46,352 nt of DNA from assembly GCA_013287375.1 (NCBI GenBank), contig JABDDX010000011.1:1-46352 (forward strand), given 5' to 3'. A model generated the notes under the pieces. It did no database searches and had not been told where the DNA came from. It saw only the letters and a program-made list of their open reading frames with translations. This stretch comes from Bacteroidota bacterium. GTDB lineage: Bacteria > Bacteroidota > Bacteroidia > Sphingobacteriales > Sphingobacteriaceae. The number at the start of each line of letters is the position of its first letter. Positions within the stretch are counted from its first letter, which is position 1. A program made the translations under genes and the position numbers. Positions 27,529-36,318 of this stretch are shown here, piece by piece.

Positions 27529-27560
27529 CAAAGATGCGACTTTTTTAACTATCTAACAAG
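27529..27560 (-). promoter_or_regulatory. rRNA promoter, distal
   Basis: On the minus strand CTTG (27560-27557) and CATCTTTG (27536-27529, one base off TAnnTTTG) are 20 bases apart. GCAGCCC follows, the same sequence type as after the proximal promoter, which suggests tandem rRNA promoters. It overlaps the end of the PUL region. Confidence 0.5.
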
Positions 27561-27572
27561 TAAAAGTTTACT

Positions 27573-28662
27573 TTATTTTAAAGTTTTCTTAACCTGCTGT
27601 AACCTAGCATATATCTCAATCATAGCAGCCTGATCTATTAAGCTTTTTGCAGGCTTGGTACCCACCATGTTGTTTGCATCCCTCTCGGTATTCCATATAG
27701 CATCTGCATCCTGCTGATAGAAATCTATCCATGATTTATTTTTGTCTACTTTGTATAATTCCTGATATCCACGCAGCATTACAGCGTTAAACCAGTAGCC
27801 ATTAGGCAACCTGCCATTTTTAAAAAAATATTCACGACCTGCTTTGGCTATTCTTTCTGCTTCATCCAAATACGTCCGTTCTTTAGTGATCTCAAAAAAG
27901 CAACATATTTGACTGCAGCATAGTACCAGTGTTATAAGTGATCTTAACATTACTAATTTTCAAATCTGATAACCTTATATTATCATAATACAATCCATCG
28001 GGTGCTTGCAGTGTCTTATTTGTCCATTTATAAACAGCTATCGCGGTATTAAGATATTCCTGTTTATGGGTGATCTTATACAATTGTAATAAAATCAGTA
28101 TCCCCGGCCCATTTGAGCAAGTATTCTTAGATGTTTTTTTACCCTCATTCCAATAAAAGCCTCCACCAGCAACAGTATCTAAGCCCCCAAGCATAAAACG
28201 GCATATCATTTCTGATTTCTCAAGATATTGTTTTTGATGATTACGGTTATATGCATCCAAATAGGCAATAGCTACCCATTGATTATCGTCATAATATCTG
28301 TCGTCCCTTTTTTCCTTTGCTACGCTGGCCTGATATCCCGGATATGGTGGCCTTGAAGTATAATACTGGTCTATAGCTTTCTCAACCGGCAACATATAGT
28401 CATTTTTCGGGTCGATCACTTCCATTTCATTTGCAGCCTGTATGTAAGCGCACAAGGGCCACAAGTATGAGTGTTTATTTTCGTTGTGGGCTGTATCTGT
28501 GGTTTCGTAATAAAGCCCGGAAGCCTTATCACTTAATCTACCGTTTAGCTCCTGATACAGCAATTTTATCCTGGTTCTATAATCTGGCGATTGAGCGTTT
28601 ACAGTTGAGATAGCACATGTAAAAAACAAAATGCTTGCTAGTATATAACGATTGTTATTCAT
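27573..28662 (-). pseudogene. GH76 alpha-1,6-mannanase-like protein, frameshifted
   Basis: Two minus-strand frames form one GH76 protein of about 363 residues. The first (28662-27892) has a signal peptide (cleavage near VNAQ), YYETTDTAHNENKHSYLWPL, the catalytic Asp pair in RYYDDNQWVAIAYLDAYN, and GGGFYWNEGKK, and stops after NTGTMLQSNMLLF. The second continues FEITKERTYLDEAERIAKAG to the family's C-terminus. The break is a run of six T (six A at 27894-27899 on the plus strand); one T fewer restores LLFEITKE. It may be a true mutation, a sequencing error in a homopolymer, or ribosomal or polymerase slippage. GH76 enzymes cut alpha-1,6-mannan endwise inside the chain. It is the last gene of the susCDE operon. 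Confidence 0.85.
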
Positions 28663-28731
28663 TGATTCACAATTAAAGGTTTTCCGTCAGATGCTGAAAT
28701 TACTTGGTTAATAGATAACACCATATCGATT

Positions 28732-29898
28732 TTATTGTATTTTCCCTTCAGTTTTTAATTTTGCGGCGGCCTCTATCATTGTTACACCACTTAACTGTGT
28801 GGTTAAGTCTGTACTACCGGATATAATTTGAGTCCAATCCGGACTTGCCAGCAACGATGGTCTTGCAATACCCTTAACATATAAGGATTGTGCATTTCTT
28901 TGCAGGAAGGCTGTGTAATTAGCCCGGTCTGCGGCATCAAGATCGGGTAATTCAACTAACTGCACCATATAACGAACGGCTATGGATTTAAATAAACCGC
29001 CATCGCCCTGCCCTTCGTTTTTAAAAATTCCGTTTGTTACCAAATTAGGATCAGCAATTTCATTATTGGCTGTAAGAATGGCATCCTGTAGATAAGTAGG
29101 ATCTTTAGTGATATTATAAAGTGATACTGCTGCACCTATAAATAAGCCTTGATTGTAGGTGTACTCTTCAGCATCAATCTGATCATTCTGATTACGGTTA
29201 ATACCATCATACACTACCCCCGATGAGGTTACCAGGGTGGTTTTTAACCACGTATATAAGGTTTTGGCAAAAGTAAGATCACTGGAATTGGCAGATATTT
29301 GATAAATGCCACAAGCTAAAATAATTGCATTACCTGTTGAAGGTGTGTTTTTATAATATAGCTGGGTACGTTGCCAGGCTATCCCACCTCCGGCGGTGTT
29401 ATTGGAAGCTCCCTGTATTTGCACATATAATAATTTAGCTACATTTAAATAAGAAGTATCACTGGTGATGTTATATGCCCTGATACTTGCATTTGCCAAC
29501 CAGCCCATATCATCATAAAATTCATTAGGATACACACCACCGTTTTCTGTTTTTATGCCATTTAGCAGCGCTTTCATGCGCAATACGTACAAGTTATTGC
29601 TTGTTCTTAAATATGCATCTTCAAAAATGTTCAGTACGTGTGCTTGTGGCCAGTAATTGAAGGTGGTTGTACCTGCGCTATTCTGGATATAATAATTACG
29701 ATCTGCAGAGATATAAGTATTATAGGTGCTTAACTGTAACGAGTCGCTCAATAATGAATAATTATATACCAAAGGTTTTACAGTGCTGGTATCGATACTT
29801 TTACCTCCCCCGGTTACATCGTTTTTTTTGGAGCATGAACTTAGAGCAACCACAGCAAATAGTATTTGTAAAGCCGATCTGTAATTAAAGTTTTTCAT
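28732..29898 (-). CDS. GH76 family lipoprotein, probable alpha-1,6-mannanase
   Basis: This 388-residue protein has a lipoprotein signal (VVALSSC, Cys22), so it is anchored in the outer membrane, probably at the surface. The (alpha/alpha)6 domain shows NYWPQAHVLNIFEDAYLRT, the catalytic Asp pair in FYDDMGWLANASIRAYN, GGGIAWQRTQLYYKNTPSTG and YTYNQGLFIGAAVSLYNIT. This is the GH76 pattern, known in Bacteroides for endo-alpha-1,6-mannanases acting on yeast mannan. It follows a SusE-like gene after a hairpin (29915-29945) and precedes a second GH76 gene by 69 bases. A surface enzyme to cut long mannan before import fits its position. Confidence 0.92.
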   Translation of the reverse strand: MKNFNYRSALQILFAVVALSSCSKKNDVTGGGKSIDTSTVKPLVYNYSLLSDSLQLSTYNTYISADRNYYIQNSAGTTTFNYWPQAHVLNIFEDAYLRTSNNLYVLRMKALLNGIKTENGGVYPNEFYDDMGWLANASIRAYNITSDTSYLNVAKLLYVQIQGASNNTAGGGIAWQRTQLYYKNTPSTGNAIILACGIYQISANSSDLTFAKTLYTWLKTTLVTSSGVVYDGINRNQNDQIDAEEYTYNQGLFIGAAVSLYNITKDPTYLQDAILTANNEIADPNLVTNGIFKNEGQGDGGLFKSIAVRYMVQLVELPDLDAADRANYTAFLQRNAQSLYVKGIARPSLLASPDWTQIISGSTDLTTQLSGVTMIEAAAKLKTEGKIQ

Positions 29899-29914
29899 AA
29901 GAATAGATTAGATA

Positions 29915-29945
29915 AAATGGGTTACAGCATTGCTGTAACCCATTT
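29915..29945 (-). terminator. Intra-operon hairpin between susE-like and GH76 genes
   Basis: A perfect 15-base dyad (29915-29929 with 29931-29945; TGGGTTACAGCA) follows the susE-like stop by 4 bases and reads into TTTTATC on the minus strand. It may be a partial terminator or an mRNA stabiliser that keeps susCDE transcript levels above those of the enzymes. Confidence 0.6.
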
Positions 29946-29949
29946 GTTA

Positions 29950-31095
29950 TTATTTAATAGTAATTGAATTGGTATAATTAGCAATACTGGTACTATAATT
30001 TACATTAACATCGCAAGGTGTATTGTTAGCACTAGGATCAATTTTAAAGCAATAATTATATTGTGAATTATCAACAGGATACATGTAATAGTATGATAAC
30101 TGTGTAGTAGAAGATGGATCTGAATTGTCGGAATTAGCACTACCATACCATTCAACCGATTGATTACCGGATGAATCCATTACAGTAAATTTATATTTAT
30201 AACGACTATCTAAACCATACGATTCCAACGGGATAACTATAGTTTGATTATCAATTTCCCATTGGCTGTTACCAATATATGGCAATGTGAACATCACGCT
30301 ATTGTTTGGTGCAGAAAAGAACCCTACCGAAACAATTTGTGTCACAGTTGCCGCAGCGTTGCTTAAATCCAAGGTTATACGGTAAACATTTTTACTGGAG
30401 GTTACGGTGGTACTACCATTTAATACAACTGTCGTATCATTCAAAATTGAATACACGGTTGGTGTGCCTGTTGTTTTATCAATAAAACTATAGCTACCCG
30501 GTTGTAATGAGGTGTAAAGCTCAAATACGGTATCCTGAGGTGATAAAGCTATTTTTTTGAAGGGTATTGCTTTAGTAATATCAGTGCCTTGCTCAGTAGC
30601 TGTACCGGTAAGGTATAATGCTGTAGGTAATACTGTAAAGCCAGCCGGGCGGGTAAACTGTATAGTATGGCTTACCGTACTAAGTTTTGCATTGGCTGCT
30701 TTTGATACTACAACCGCCCATTTAAGTGTTCCGGTGCCGGATGAAGCGATACCGCCAAGCGATGCAATTGCATTTAACAGTTTTTCTGTAATTGTGGCCT
30801 GCGGCTTTACGCCGGAACCATCAGAAAGCACTGAATAAATGGGCTTGCTAAAATCACCATTGGGTTTATCAAAAACAACCTCATATAATACCAGATCGGG
30901 ATTTGATACCGCGTTCCATTGGAATACAACGCTCGGCCCTCCTGTTTTCAGGTTAAAACTTGCCTGATCGGCAGGAGCACTAATGGTACTTACCTGTGAA
31001 ACACTGGTATCAAGAGGCACTACATCTTTTTTACACGATGTAAAGGCTATTGTAGCTAAAATAACCACAAAGCCCAATATTGTTGATTTTTTCAT
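29950..31095 (-). CDS. SusE-like outer-membrane lipoprotein
   Basis: From the ATG at 31095 it has 381 residues. It begins with a lipobox (IAFTSC, Cys21) and the usual SusE start KKDVVPLDTSVSQVSTISAPADQASFNL, followed by an Ig-like/FN3-like domain (FQWNAVSNPDLVLYEVVFDK). Later beta-rich domains (AVVVSKAANAKLS, LYLTGTATEQGTDITKAIPF) are the starch-binding type of SusE/SusF. Such proteins bind glycan at the cell surface without catalysis. The ATG at 31113 is possible but adds an unusual MNKNIE before the signal peptide. It starts 20 bases after susD and is the third gene of susCDE. Confidence 0.85.
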   Translation of the reverse strand: MKKSTILGFVVILATIAFTSCKKDVVPLDTSVSQVSTISAPADQASFNLKTGGPSVVFQWNAVSNPDLVLYEVVFDKPNGDFSKPIYSVLSDGSGVKPQATITEKLLNAIASLGGIASSGTGTLKWAVVVSKAANAKLSTVSHTIQFTRPAGFTVLPTALYLTGTATEQGTDITKAIPFKKIALSPQDTVFELYTSLQPGSYSFIDKTTGTPTVYSILNDTTVVLNGSTTVTSSKNVYRITLDLSNAAATVTQIVSVGFFSAPNNSVMFTLPYIGNSQWEIDNQTIVIPLESYGLDSRYKYKFTVMDSSGNQSVEWYGSANSDNSDPSSTTQLSYYYMYPVDNSQYNYCFKIDPSANNTPCDVNVNYSTSIANYTNSITIK

Positions 31096-31115
31096 TTCTA
31101 TATTTTTATTCATGG

Positions 31116-32768
31116 TTAGTAATTCGGATTCTGGGTCAGGTTTTTATCTAGTCCGATTTCATTGGCGGGTATTGGCCACAGGTAATCTCGTGCCGGATTA
31201 AATTGCCTTTTCTGAGCCCTTATAAACCCGTTATCGGTTGTCGCATCGCCAGAAAACTGAGCGCCGTGCGCATAACCATTTAAAACAATTTCAGATTCTT
31301 TCCATCTCCTGATATCGTCTGTTCTTAACCCTTCTAATGCTAATTCTGCTCTTCTTTCACGCCTGATTATTGTGGTCATATCTCCGTTAGCTGGATATTG
31401 CAAAGCCGCAGAGTTGGTAAAACCTGCCCTCATACGCAAAGCGCCAATGGTTGCATTCCATATAGAAGCGTTCATTTGGCCAAGGCTATTTTCAGCTTCG
31501 GCGTAATCAAGCAATATTTCAGCATACCTGAATAAGTGCAGGTTTAAGCCCGAAACATAACTGGCTTGAGCGCTTGGATCAAAATATTTACGCCAGTAAT
31601 AGCCGGTTGGCGAAGAGCTTTCCCTGCCTGCAACATATTCGTCGGGCCCGTTAGGGTTAACCGGAGAATCAGAAGGGTCGCTACCCGGTTTTATGTAAAT
31701 AGTTTTGGACGGGCCATTATTTGTACCGCCTTCATTGTTCCAATAATAACCATCATAAACCACGGTAGCGGCAAATCGCGGATCGCGGTTGGCGTACGGA
31801 TTTGTTGGATCATATCCCGAACCGGCGTCAGTGATTCCATCGCCGTTTAACATTACATAGTCATCAACAAGCTCCTGAGTAGGTGCCATAGAATTTACGC
31901 GACCTCCGACAGATAAGGGTGCAAAATCCCAAAAATCTTGCCATGTACGTACTATGGGTACATACTGTAAAGACAGAATAGTTTCGCTATTGGTTTTATT
32001 TACAGTTGGGTTACTAAACAAATCGGAATAACTGGGATTTAAGGAATAAGTACCATTAGCCGACTGATTATTGATCAATTGCTGGCAAACAGTTACTACA
32101 TCTGCCATCCTGTTCCCCTGGTACAATAGCACCCTTGCTTCAAGAGCTAATGCCGCACCTTTAGTAATTCGCCCGTTTTGGCTCACGGGTAATTGATTTT
32201 GCGAAGGCAAATCCGGTATGATAGCTGCAAGTTCGGATAGAATAAAATTAACAACGGTAGCTTTTGGTGTGCGTGGTATAACCTTTGCTTCATCCGGTGT
32301 AATATCATCGGTTACTAAAGGCACATCCCCATACCAGTTTGTAAGGTTAAAATGTTCAAATGCGCGTATGAAACGTGTTTCGGCTATTAAACGGTTAATG
32401 GTGTCTTTGGGCAAGGTTGTATTTTGGCCAATATTCGCTAAAAACTCATTACATGACTTGATAGCCGAATAATATGTTGACCAATCGTTTAAAAACTTAC
32501 CTGTATTTGTGTTGCCATTCCCGCTCGAGATAATGGTAAGGTCTCCGCTTGAAGCATAAGCATTGTCGGATAACGCTTCATTGTTGAAGTATAACGTATG
32601 GTTATAAAGTAAACTATAGTTATTATATAAAGCATTGTAAACATTTGCATTAACTTTCCAAAAAGTGAGACTGGAAAAGTCATTGGTTGGTGCAATATTC
32701 AGCTTTCTACAGCTTGATGTTGCTATTGCAATAATTATTACAATGAAGAGCTTATTTAAAAGTTTCAT
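31116..32768 (-). CDS. RagB/SusD family nutrient uptake outer-membrane lipoprotein
   Basis: This 550-residue lipoprotein (IATSSC, Cys20) forms the lid of a SusCD transporter. The N-terminal SusD-like domain has LNIAPTNDFSSLTFWKVNANVYNALYNNY and FIRAFEHFNLTNWYGDVPLVTD, the second of TPR type. The C-terminal RagB/SusD domain has LFRYAEILLDYAEAENSLGQ, IIRRERRAELALEGLRTDDIRRWKE and ends YLWPIPANEIGLDKNLTQNPNY, the hallmark terminus. Length is typical. It follows SusC after 23 bases, so the pair is expressed together. The likely ligand is alpha-mannan oligosaccharide, by the GH76 and GH92 neighbours. Confidence 0.96.
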   Translation of the reverse strand: MKLLNKLFIVIIIAIATSSCRKLNIAPTNDFSSLTFWKVNANVYNALYNNYSLLYNHTLYFNNEALSDNAYASSGDLTIISSGNGNTNTGKFLNDWSTYYSAIKSCNEFLANIGQNTTLPKDTINRLIAETRFIRAFEHFNLTNWYGDVPLVTDDITPDEAKVIPRTPKATVVNFILSELAAIIPDLPSQNQLPVSQNGRITKGAALALEARVLLYQGNRMADVVTVCQQLINNQSANGTYSLNPSYSDLFSNPTVNKTNSETILSLQYVPIVRTWQDFWDFAPLSVGGRVNSMAPTQELVDDYVMLNGDGITDAGSGYDPTNPYANRDPRFAATVVYDGYYWNNEGGTNNGPSKTIYIKPGSDPSDSPVNPNGPDEYVAGRESSSPTGYYWRKYFDPSAQASYVSGLNLHLFRYAEILLDYAEAENSLGQMNASIWNATIGALRMRAGFTNSAALQYPANGDMTTIIRRERRAELALEGLRTDDIRRWKESEIVLNGYAHGAQFSGDATTDNGFIRAQKRQFNPARDYLWPIPANEIGLDKNLTQNPNY

Positions 32769-32791
32769 ATTGATATTTTTAAAAATGTTAA

Positions 32792-35700
32792 TTAAAGTGT
32801 TAAATCAAGACCGGCCCCATAAAATACAGGCAATAGATAGCCCCTACCGCTTGTAGACTGTGAATTGACATCTACATTATTACCAAACTCCGTTGTTTCG
32901 GGATCAACAAACTTTAATTTAGTGAGTGTTGCAAGGTTTTGTCCGATCAAATAAACCCTGAGTTTTTTTATACCAAGTGCTTTGATAGTACTTTGAGGAA
33001 TAGTATATCCGATGTTTACGTTTTTAAGCCTTGCATAGGCGGCATTAAACTTAAACAGATCGGAGCCATTTTGCCAGTTGTTTTCGTTTGAAGATGAGCC
33101 CGAAATTGCCAGTCTTGGGAACCTTGCATTTGTGTTCTCAGGAGTCCAGAAATCTGTTTGATAATCATACAACGTAGCACCGTAATTACCCTGGTAAGGT
33201 TCCACCAATTCTCCTCTTATAAATTCATCTCTTTTGCCAACACCTTGTATAAATACTGACAGATCAAACCCGGCCACCGCTAAACGATAGGTAAACCCAA
33301 AAGTATATCTCGGAAAAGGATTACCCAGTTCAGTTTTATCCTGATCATTAATTACACCATCGCCATTTAAATCTTTAAATTTCACATCGCCAAGGCCAAC
33401 AATAGCTCCGGCAGGTTTTGGATAATTATTTATCTGTGATTGGTTTTGGTAAAATCCATTTGTTTCGTAACCATAATATTCGGTTATAGGTTCACCTACC
33501 TTTCTAATCAGTTGAAATACATCTTCATTTCCGATCTCTTCTGTGGTGTTACCGGTAAGTTGTAGTAAGGTATTCTGGTCATCAGCTATATTAGCACTAA
33601 AGCTTTGGGTAACTTTTGGGCCTTTTATGGTATAAGTTACTTCTGCTTCCCATCCCCTATCTCTAACTTTGGCAACATTAGCATCAGCGGGAGTTGCGCC
33701 ATAGAGCCTAGGAATATCAGATGGCGGTTGCAGTATATCGCTGGTTACTTTATTGAAGAAGTTAAACGAGCCTGAAAGCTTATCATTAAATAAACTAAAA
33801 TCAGCACCAAGATTAAATGTAGCGGCCCTCTCCCATGTCAAATCAGGGTTAGATTGATTTGTTCCTGCTCCGCCTACTGGTACATTATTAAAGCCATAAG
33901 CGCTTGGGTAATTAAAATAGGTTGTTTGATACTGAAAGTTACTTACATTTTGATTACCTAAAATACCATAGGAAGCTTTTAACTTAAGGCTATTCAAGGT
34001 GCTTCTAAATTGCTGCATAAATGATTCATCCGTTATTAACCATCCGGCATTTACCGAAGGGAAGAAACCGGTTCTTTTACCTGGAGCAAATTTGGACGAG
34101 GCGTCATCGCGAAATACAAAATCAAGGAAATACCTGTTTTTATAATCATAGTTTGCGCGGCCAAACGCAGAAAGCAAACTATTTGCCTCTACATCAACAC
34201 TATTTGTTGATCCTGTGGGGCTAATTGTTGTGCCTGTAGTGGGTGTACCTAATAATGGGTCGGTTAAATTCTTTTGTAGCTGGAATCCCCTTCCACTATA
34301 ATTTTCACTGGATGCACCCAAGGTGAAATTAAGGTGATGCTCGCCAATATTTTTACTATAATTAGCATAAAGCTGGGTATTAAATGTTTGCGATTTATAA
34401 TTGCCATCAGTAACATTTAAATCGTTTCCATAAGTCCCGGAGGGCACAAAATCAACTTCCTTAGTATTATAAAAATTACCATTATTATCTATTGTGCCTC
34501 CAAATACACCTGTAAGCTTTAAATCTTTCGTAATACTGAGGGTACCATTCAGGTTTCCGAATATTTCATCATAATCTGTTTGGTTATAGCCGCCCTCTCT
34601 TAATGCGCCCAGTACATTGTATTGTGATGATACCGGGTTAGTAAGATAATCGCCATTAGCATCCTGAAAGTTATAATTAGCAGGAACACGGTTGGCATCA
34701 GCAAATATGTTATTATCGCCATAGGTATTGGTTTTATTACGGCTTTTAGTATAATTAAGTATTGCGTTAAACTTAAACTTGCCAATTATACTTGTTTGGT
34801 TAAAGCGCAGGTTATATTTTTGATACCCAAAATTACTCCCCGAACCACCATTACCAACAAGATTGCTCATTTGATCCTGATAACCTGCCGAAACAAAATA
34901 AGAATTGGTTTCGCCGCCACCTGTAATGCTGAAGTTTTGCGATTGCTGCGGAGCGTTATACAGTAAATGGTTTACATCCCATGTACCTGTGCCTTCGGCC
35001 TGTAATTGCTGTATCTCTTCGGGTGTGTATGCCGGTGCCAAACCTGAATTTACCAGGGCTTCATTTTTATAATAAGCATTATCCGCAGCGTTAACCTTGT
35101 GTATTAAAATATCCGGTACTTGTAAACCATAGCTGCCATCATAATTTACTGTAGGTTTCTGGTTTAATTTACCACTTTTGGTAGTAACCAATATTACACC
35201 ATTTGCAGCGCGCGAACCATATATAGCTGCCGATCCCGCATCTTTTAATATAGTAACGCTAGCAATATCGTTTGGATTAATGGTATTTAAACTTGAACTG
35301 CTTTGGGTAACAATACCGTCAATTACTACCAATGGATCATTATTACCTGTTGACCCCACTCCTCTTATATTAACAATAACGCTGGCGCCGGGATCCAGTG
35401 AGTTTTGCTGGATAATTAAATTTGGTGATTCACCTTGCAATGCCTGGAAAGCGTTTAATACAGGTTTATCGCCAATATCTTTAGCGCCAACAGTACTTAT
35501 AGCGCCATTTATATTTGCCTTTTTTTGTGTGCCATAGCCCACCACAACCACTTCATCCAGGCTCTTGTTATTTTCTTTAAGCTTTACGTTAATTGTTGTA
35601 TTACCGGCAACCGCAATTTTTTGCGTAGCAAATCCAACAAAACTAAATTCAAGTTCAGCGTTGTTATCAGTTACGGATATACTGTAAGTACCATTACTAC

Positions 35701-36175
35701 CGGTAATAACAGCATTATGTGTATTAACCTCTTTTATAGTAACGCCTGGCATCGGAGTACCCGCACTATCAACAATTCTACCCGTAATGGTTATGCTCTC
35801 GGGTTTCTCAATATGCCTTTTTGTTATTAAAATGGTGGTATTCTTAATATCATAAGCCAAAGGCTGGTTATTAAAGCAAATATCAAGGGCCTGCTTTAAA
35901 GTGATATTTTCCAGGTTTATACTTACTTTTTTTGCTGATTTTAAATCATCGGCATTATATAAGAAATCGTAACTAGTCTGGGCTTGAATTTTCCTGAAAA
36001 TTTCCTTAAGGCTTACGTTGTTTGCTTTTAAAGTCACTTTCTGAGCATACGTTGCCGCAGACACCTGCATAAAGGTGGCAGTAAGCAAAATAAGGGTTAA
36101 TTTCATAACGAGCAGGGGTTTATAACTACGGCATCGTTGCGTGCCGCCATTAAAAGCAGTAAAATTTTTATACAT
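32792..36175 (-). CDS. SusC/RagA TonB-linked outer-membrane receptor with STN signalling domain
   Basis: At 1,127 residues it is a long SusC. It has the Sphingobacteriaceae-type start MYKNFTAFNGGTQRCR and a signal sequence ending near AATYAQK (residue 45). The STN domain lies at about 48-120 (VSLKEIFRKIQAQTSYDFLYNADDL, NITLKQALDICFNNQPL), then a carboxypeptidase-regulatory-like domain at about 128-208, the link LDEVVVVGYGTQKK, the plug (LVVIDGIVTQ, AAIYGSRAANGVILVTTK) and the barrel to the final LDLTL. It imports glycan with TonB energy, and its STN domain contacts the FecR anti-sigma encoded just upstream. A hairpin at 36253-36283 separates them. Confidence 0.96.
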   Translation of the reverse strand: MYKNFTAFNGGTQRCRSYKPLLVMKLTLILLTATFMQVSAATYAQKVTLKANNVSLKEIFRKIQAQTSYDFLYNADDLKSAKKVSINLENITLKQALDICFNNQPLAYDIKNTTILITKRHIEKPESITITGRIVDSAGTPMPGVTIKEVNTHNAVITGSNGTYSISVTDNNAELEFSFVGFATQKIAVAGNTTINVKLKENNKSLDEVVVVGYGTQKKANINGAISTVGAKDIGDKPVLNAFQALQGESPNLIIQQNSLDPGASVIVNIRGVGSTGNNDPLVVIDGIVTQSSSSLNTINPNDIASVTILKDAGSAAIYGSRAANGVILVTTKSGKLNQKPTVNYDGSYGLQVPDILIHKVNAADNAYYKNEALVNSGLAPAYTPEEIQQLQAEGTGTWDVNHLLYNAPQQSQNFSITGGGETNSYFVSAGYQDQMSNLVGNGGSGSNFGYQKYNLRFNQTSIIGKFKFNAILNYTKSRNKTNTYGDNNIFADANRVPANYNFQDANGDYLTNPVSSQYNVLGALREGGYNQTDYDEIFGNLNGTLSITKDLKLTGVFGGTIDNNGNFYNTKEVDFVPSGTYGNDLNVTDGNYKSQTFNTQLYANYSKNIGEHHLNFTLGASSENYSGRGFQLQKNLTDPLLGTPTTGTTISPTGSTNSVDVEANSLLSAFGRANYDYKNRYFLDFVFRDDASSKFAPGKRTGFFPSVNAGWLITDESFMQQFRSTLNSLKLKASYGILGNQNVSNFQYQTTYFNYPSAYGFNNVPVGGAGTNQSNPDLTWERAATFNLGADFSLFNDKLSGSFNFFNKVTSDILQPPSDIPRLYGATPADANVAKVRDRGWEAEVTYTIKGPKVTQSFSANIADDQNTLLQLTGNTTEEIGNEDVFQLIRKVGEPITEYYGYETNGFYQNQSQINNYPKPAGAIVGLGDVKFKDLNGDGVINDQDKTELGNPFPRYTFGFTYRLAVAGFDLSVFIQGVGKRDEFIRGELVEPYQGNYGATLYDYQTDFWTPENTNARFPRLAISGSSSNENNWQNGSDLFKFNAAYARLKNVNIGYTIPQSTIKALGIKKLRVYLIGQNLATLTKLKFVDPETTEFGNNVDVNSQSTSGRGYLLPVFYGAGLDLTL

Positions 36176-36252
36176 TTGAATGTTAGGTTAATTGATTAAT
36201 TGTATTAAGCTGCAATTGGATCTTGTTATCTGGCAATAAGCCTTGGCTTATA

Positions 36253-36283
36253 AAACCAGGGGCGGTTCGAACGCTCCTGGTTT
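36253..36283 (-). terminator. Hairpin between fecR-like and susC genes
   Basis: AAACCAGGGGCG (36253-36264) pairs with CGCTCCTGGTTT (36272-36283) over 12 bases with one G-U pair, loop GTTCGAA, then TTATAAG on the minus strand. It ends the ECF-fecR unit (36319) and suggests that susC is read from its own promoter, the expected target of the ECF sigma factor. Confidence 0.65.
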
Positions 36284-36318
36284 ATTGTTTTACAGATAAC
36301 CGCTGTATGATGTATAAC

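Larger units (their letters stand above)
27116..27572. other. rRNA upstream region (457 bases without a gene)
   Basis: This gap holds the 16S leader, the 5' processing arm and boxA-like site (27250-27290) and two promoters (27435-27465 and 27529-27560). The rest is pyrimidine-rich on the plus strand (e.g. 27481-27515). No reading frame of note was found. Confidence 0.7.
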
